This document shows, one piece after another, positions 50,078 to 51,071 of a DNA stretch of 51,071 nucleotides. The notes under the pieces were generated by a model. That model had not been told where the DNA came from, did no database searches, and was given only the letters and a program-made list of their open reading frames with translations. Source of the DNA: a virus. A program made the translations under genes and the position numbers. The stretch spans positions 1 to 51,071 of IMG/VR virus record IMGVR_UViG_3300020442_002506. One strand, written 5' to 3'. Each line of letters begins with the position of its first letter. Positions within the stretch are counted from its first letter, which is position 1.

Positions 50078-50423
50078 CAAAAACATAACCATTGTGGAAA
50101 TCTTCGACGTTGAAGACTTTACCGGTGATGGAGGATTGACCCACCAATTTACGAACAAACCACTTAAAATCTTTCTGAAATACACCTTCACCGGCAACAC
50201 AGAAATAATCACACAAAGCATTTAGTCTGCTCTTGGTAGTTACTGTCTGCCAACCACCATCAAAGATGGTCATGGAGTTGTCATCAATCTCGGCAATCTT
50301 GTTACCGTGGAGACGAACAACAGAAACCCCAGTCTCGGGATCAAAGTGAACAGAAGTGTTAGCAGATTGCCAGTCGATGTTTGCCTGAACTGCCTGGCAC
50401 ATTTGCTTCTCGATCTTACGCAT
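50073..50423 (-). CDS. 116-aa conserved-type phage protein, unknown
   Basis: The product begins MRKIEKQMCQAVQANIDWQS and contains ANTSVHFDPETGVSVVRLHG, NKIAEI, DNSMTIFDGGWQTVTTKSRL and NALCDYFCVAGEGVFQKDFK. This beta-rich sequence type (MRKIExQM...N-W...NT-V...GW-T-TTKSRLNAL) is one I have seen repeatedly in cyanophages and other T4-like phages as hypothetical. It is soluble with no membrane segment. Upstream is a 113-nt gap with an inverted repeat. Confidence 0.82.
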   Translation of the reverse strand: MRKIEKQMCQAVQANIDWQSANTSVHFDPETGVSVVRLHGNKIAEIDDNSMTIFDGGWQTVTTKSRLNALCDYFCVAGEGVFQKDFKWFVRKLVGQSSITGKVFNVEDFHNGYVFA

Positions 50424-50498
50424 GAGAGTGAAAAGAATGGGTTTGGTTTGGTGGGGTCGGTTTCCCTCCCCCTGTGCTTACACACAATAAAGGATCTG

Positions 50499-50526
50499 GG
50501 TGGCAATGCCAAAAAATTGTGCCACC
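50499..50526. repeat. Inverted repeat GGTGGCA/TGCCACC
   Basis: A 7-bp perfect stem with a 14-nt loop lies in the 113-nt gap between two small genes. There is no T-run on the minus-strand 3' side, so it is not a clear terminator. It could be an operator or an mRNA-stabilising hairpin. Confidence 0.45.
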
Positions 50527-50536
50527 TAGTCGATTG

Positions 50537-50734
50537 TCACATCTGATCGGCAAACATCTCGAAGTGGGCATCTACAACGAAATCAATAACCTCCTCTGTC
50601 GCGGAGCACTCGAACTGCTCGCAGAACCAGTCTACCGCCAGGTCAGCAGGTGCCATGGTATCAAACAGGAAATCTTGCAGATCTTGGAGGTTTTGAGGGG
50701 AGAAGAGGTCTTGAGTCATGGTTGTTTTGTTCAT
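50537..50734 (-). CDS. 65-aa acidic protein, unknown
   Basis: The frame is open back to a GTG at 50752. ATG 50734 lies only one base after an AGGAG sequence, while a second ATG at 50719 lies 16 nt after it, so the start is uncertain between the two. The product contains LFSPQNLQDLQDFLFDTMAP, LAVDWFCEQFECSATEEVID and ends VDAHFEMFADQM. It is acidic and helical with two Cys near the middle. No family is recognised. Confidence 0.65.
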   Translation of the reverse strand: MNKTTMTQDLFSPQNLQDLQDFLFDTMAPADLAVDWFCEQFECSATEEVIDFVVDAHFEMFADQM

Positions 50735-50778
50735 GCTCCTACTATTACGCACCCAGGTTAAATGCCGGTTAAGGATTG

Positions 50779-50907
50779 CTATTGCGTGGACAGTCGTTCG
50801 ATCGTCTCCCTACGTTGTTTCAAAACCTCCAACATATTGGAATCTAGTAACTCAATGATGAGATTACTTGCTAGCATGATGACAGCAACCATAAACAGGA
50901 TTCTCAT
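50779..50907 (-). CDS. 42-aa single-pass membrane peptide
   Basis: This short frame runs from ATG 50907 to TAG 50779. A strong GGAGG ribosome binding site lies 7 nt upstream, inside the last codons of the preceding gene, whose TAA overlaps the ATG. Residues 3-21 (ILFMVAVIMLASNLIIELL) are a hydrophobic helix. The rest (LEVLKQRRETIERLSTQ) is a charged amphipathic helix. The arrangement suggests a small inner-membrane protein. Its function is unknown, though membrane-active phage peptides often modulate lysis or superinfection. Confidence 0.65.
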   Translation of the reverse strand: MRILFMVAVIMLASNLIIELLDSNMLEVLKQRRETIERLSTQ

Positions 50908-51071
50908 TAGTTTTCCTCCAAAAGTTCGGGATAATACTCTTTAACTTCTTCGATCAATTCTTCATCGGTATACTTATCATAACTCTGATCCATAAAATCA
51001 TAAAGAACTTGCCACATAGTTTTGAAGTCCATTCCCTCAATCACGTTGTCGATAAGTTGTTCTTGAAGTTC
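50907..51071 (-). CDS. Acidic small protein (3' part only)
   Basis: The last 54 codons of a gene that begins beyond the window. The visible end contains DFKTMWQVLYDFMDQSYDKY, TDEELIEEVKEYYPELLEEN and is acidic, helical and Tyr-rich. Its stop overlaps the ATG of the membrane peptide as TAATG, and its end carries that gene's ribosome binding site. No family can be assigned from the fragment. Confidence 0.7.
   Translation of the reverse strand, partial: ELQEQLIDNVIEGMDFKTMWQVLYDFMDQSYDKYTDEELIEEVKEYYPELLEEN

Noticed and set aside
1-51071. CRISPR arrays, insertion sequences, integrase or attachment sites
   Set aside because: No regularly spaced repeats, transposase genes or terminal inverted repeats were seen. 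The repeats present are protein-coding modules or short regulatory repeats.

Overview
This window is a contiguous piece of a T4-like myovirus genome, most probably a marine cyanophage-type (Kyanoviridae-like) phage. Every credible gene is on the minus strand, so transcription runs from high to low coordinates. The head, neck and baseplate genes follow T4 order: gp25, gp6, gp7, gp8, baseplate and fibre genes, gp13, gp14, gp15, gp16, gp17, gp18, gp19, gp20, gp67, gp21, gp22. Several families are those I associate with marine T4-like phages: a DUF4815-type baseplate protein, very large beta-rich structural proteins, small basic or acidic proteins and an AbrB-like peptide. No photosynthesis gene is present. 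The cyanobacterial host is inferred from gene content and from repeated TTTTCCACA sites, the form I recall for cyanobacterial DnaA boxes.

Layout in transcription order. (1) 51071-49267 holds a run of short, tightly packed, mostly acidic genes of unknown function (42-116 aa, plus one cut by the window edge). One encodes a single-pass membrane peptide. (2) 49266-48481 is largely non-coding apart from a 47-aa acidic gene. It holds four TTTTCCACA sites, four copies of a 10-mer ACTGACACTG, an AT-rich stretch and very strong sigma70-like promoters. It looks like a replication or early-transcription control region. (3) 48480-44807 encodes an AbrB-like regulator, a fibre-like protein, a glycosyltransferase with its own strong promoter, two small proteins, a probable 2-oxoglutarate/Fe(II) oxygenase and two unknown proteins. 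A terminator-like hairpin follows. (4) 44755-19368 is the baseplate block: a 99-aa protein, gp25, gp6, a giant 4629-aa gp7-position protein, gp8, a 2346-aa DUF4815-type protein and a coiled-coil peptide. (5) 19336-13627 holds small structural proteins and a 1711-aa fibre-like protein combining fibre repeats, a beta-helix and a LamG-like module. (6) 13627-1948 holds neck proteins (gp13, gp14), the tail terminator gp15, terminase (gp16, gp17) with accessory genes in between, sheath, tube and portal. (7) 1910-1 holds prohead core and protease genes (gp67, a 35-aa acidic peptide, two small paralogous proteins, gp21 and the start of gp22).

The structural genes are served by repeated T4-type late promoters (NATAAATA on the minus strand). 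Most overlap or directly abut the stop codon of the gene before. The early-like region uses sigma70-like promoters sharing TGTTA(T/G)AAT. This is consistent with a switch from host sigma70 to phage late transcription across roughly position 44,800. The features most worth follow-up are the DnaA-box/iteron-like region at about 48.6-49.2 kb, the giant baseplate protein with a C-terminal propeller-like segment, and the 475-aa protein between the two terminase subunits.
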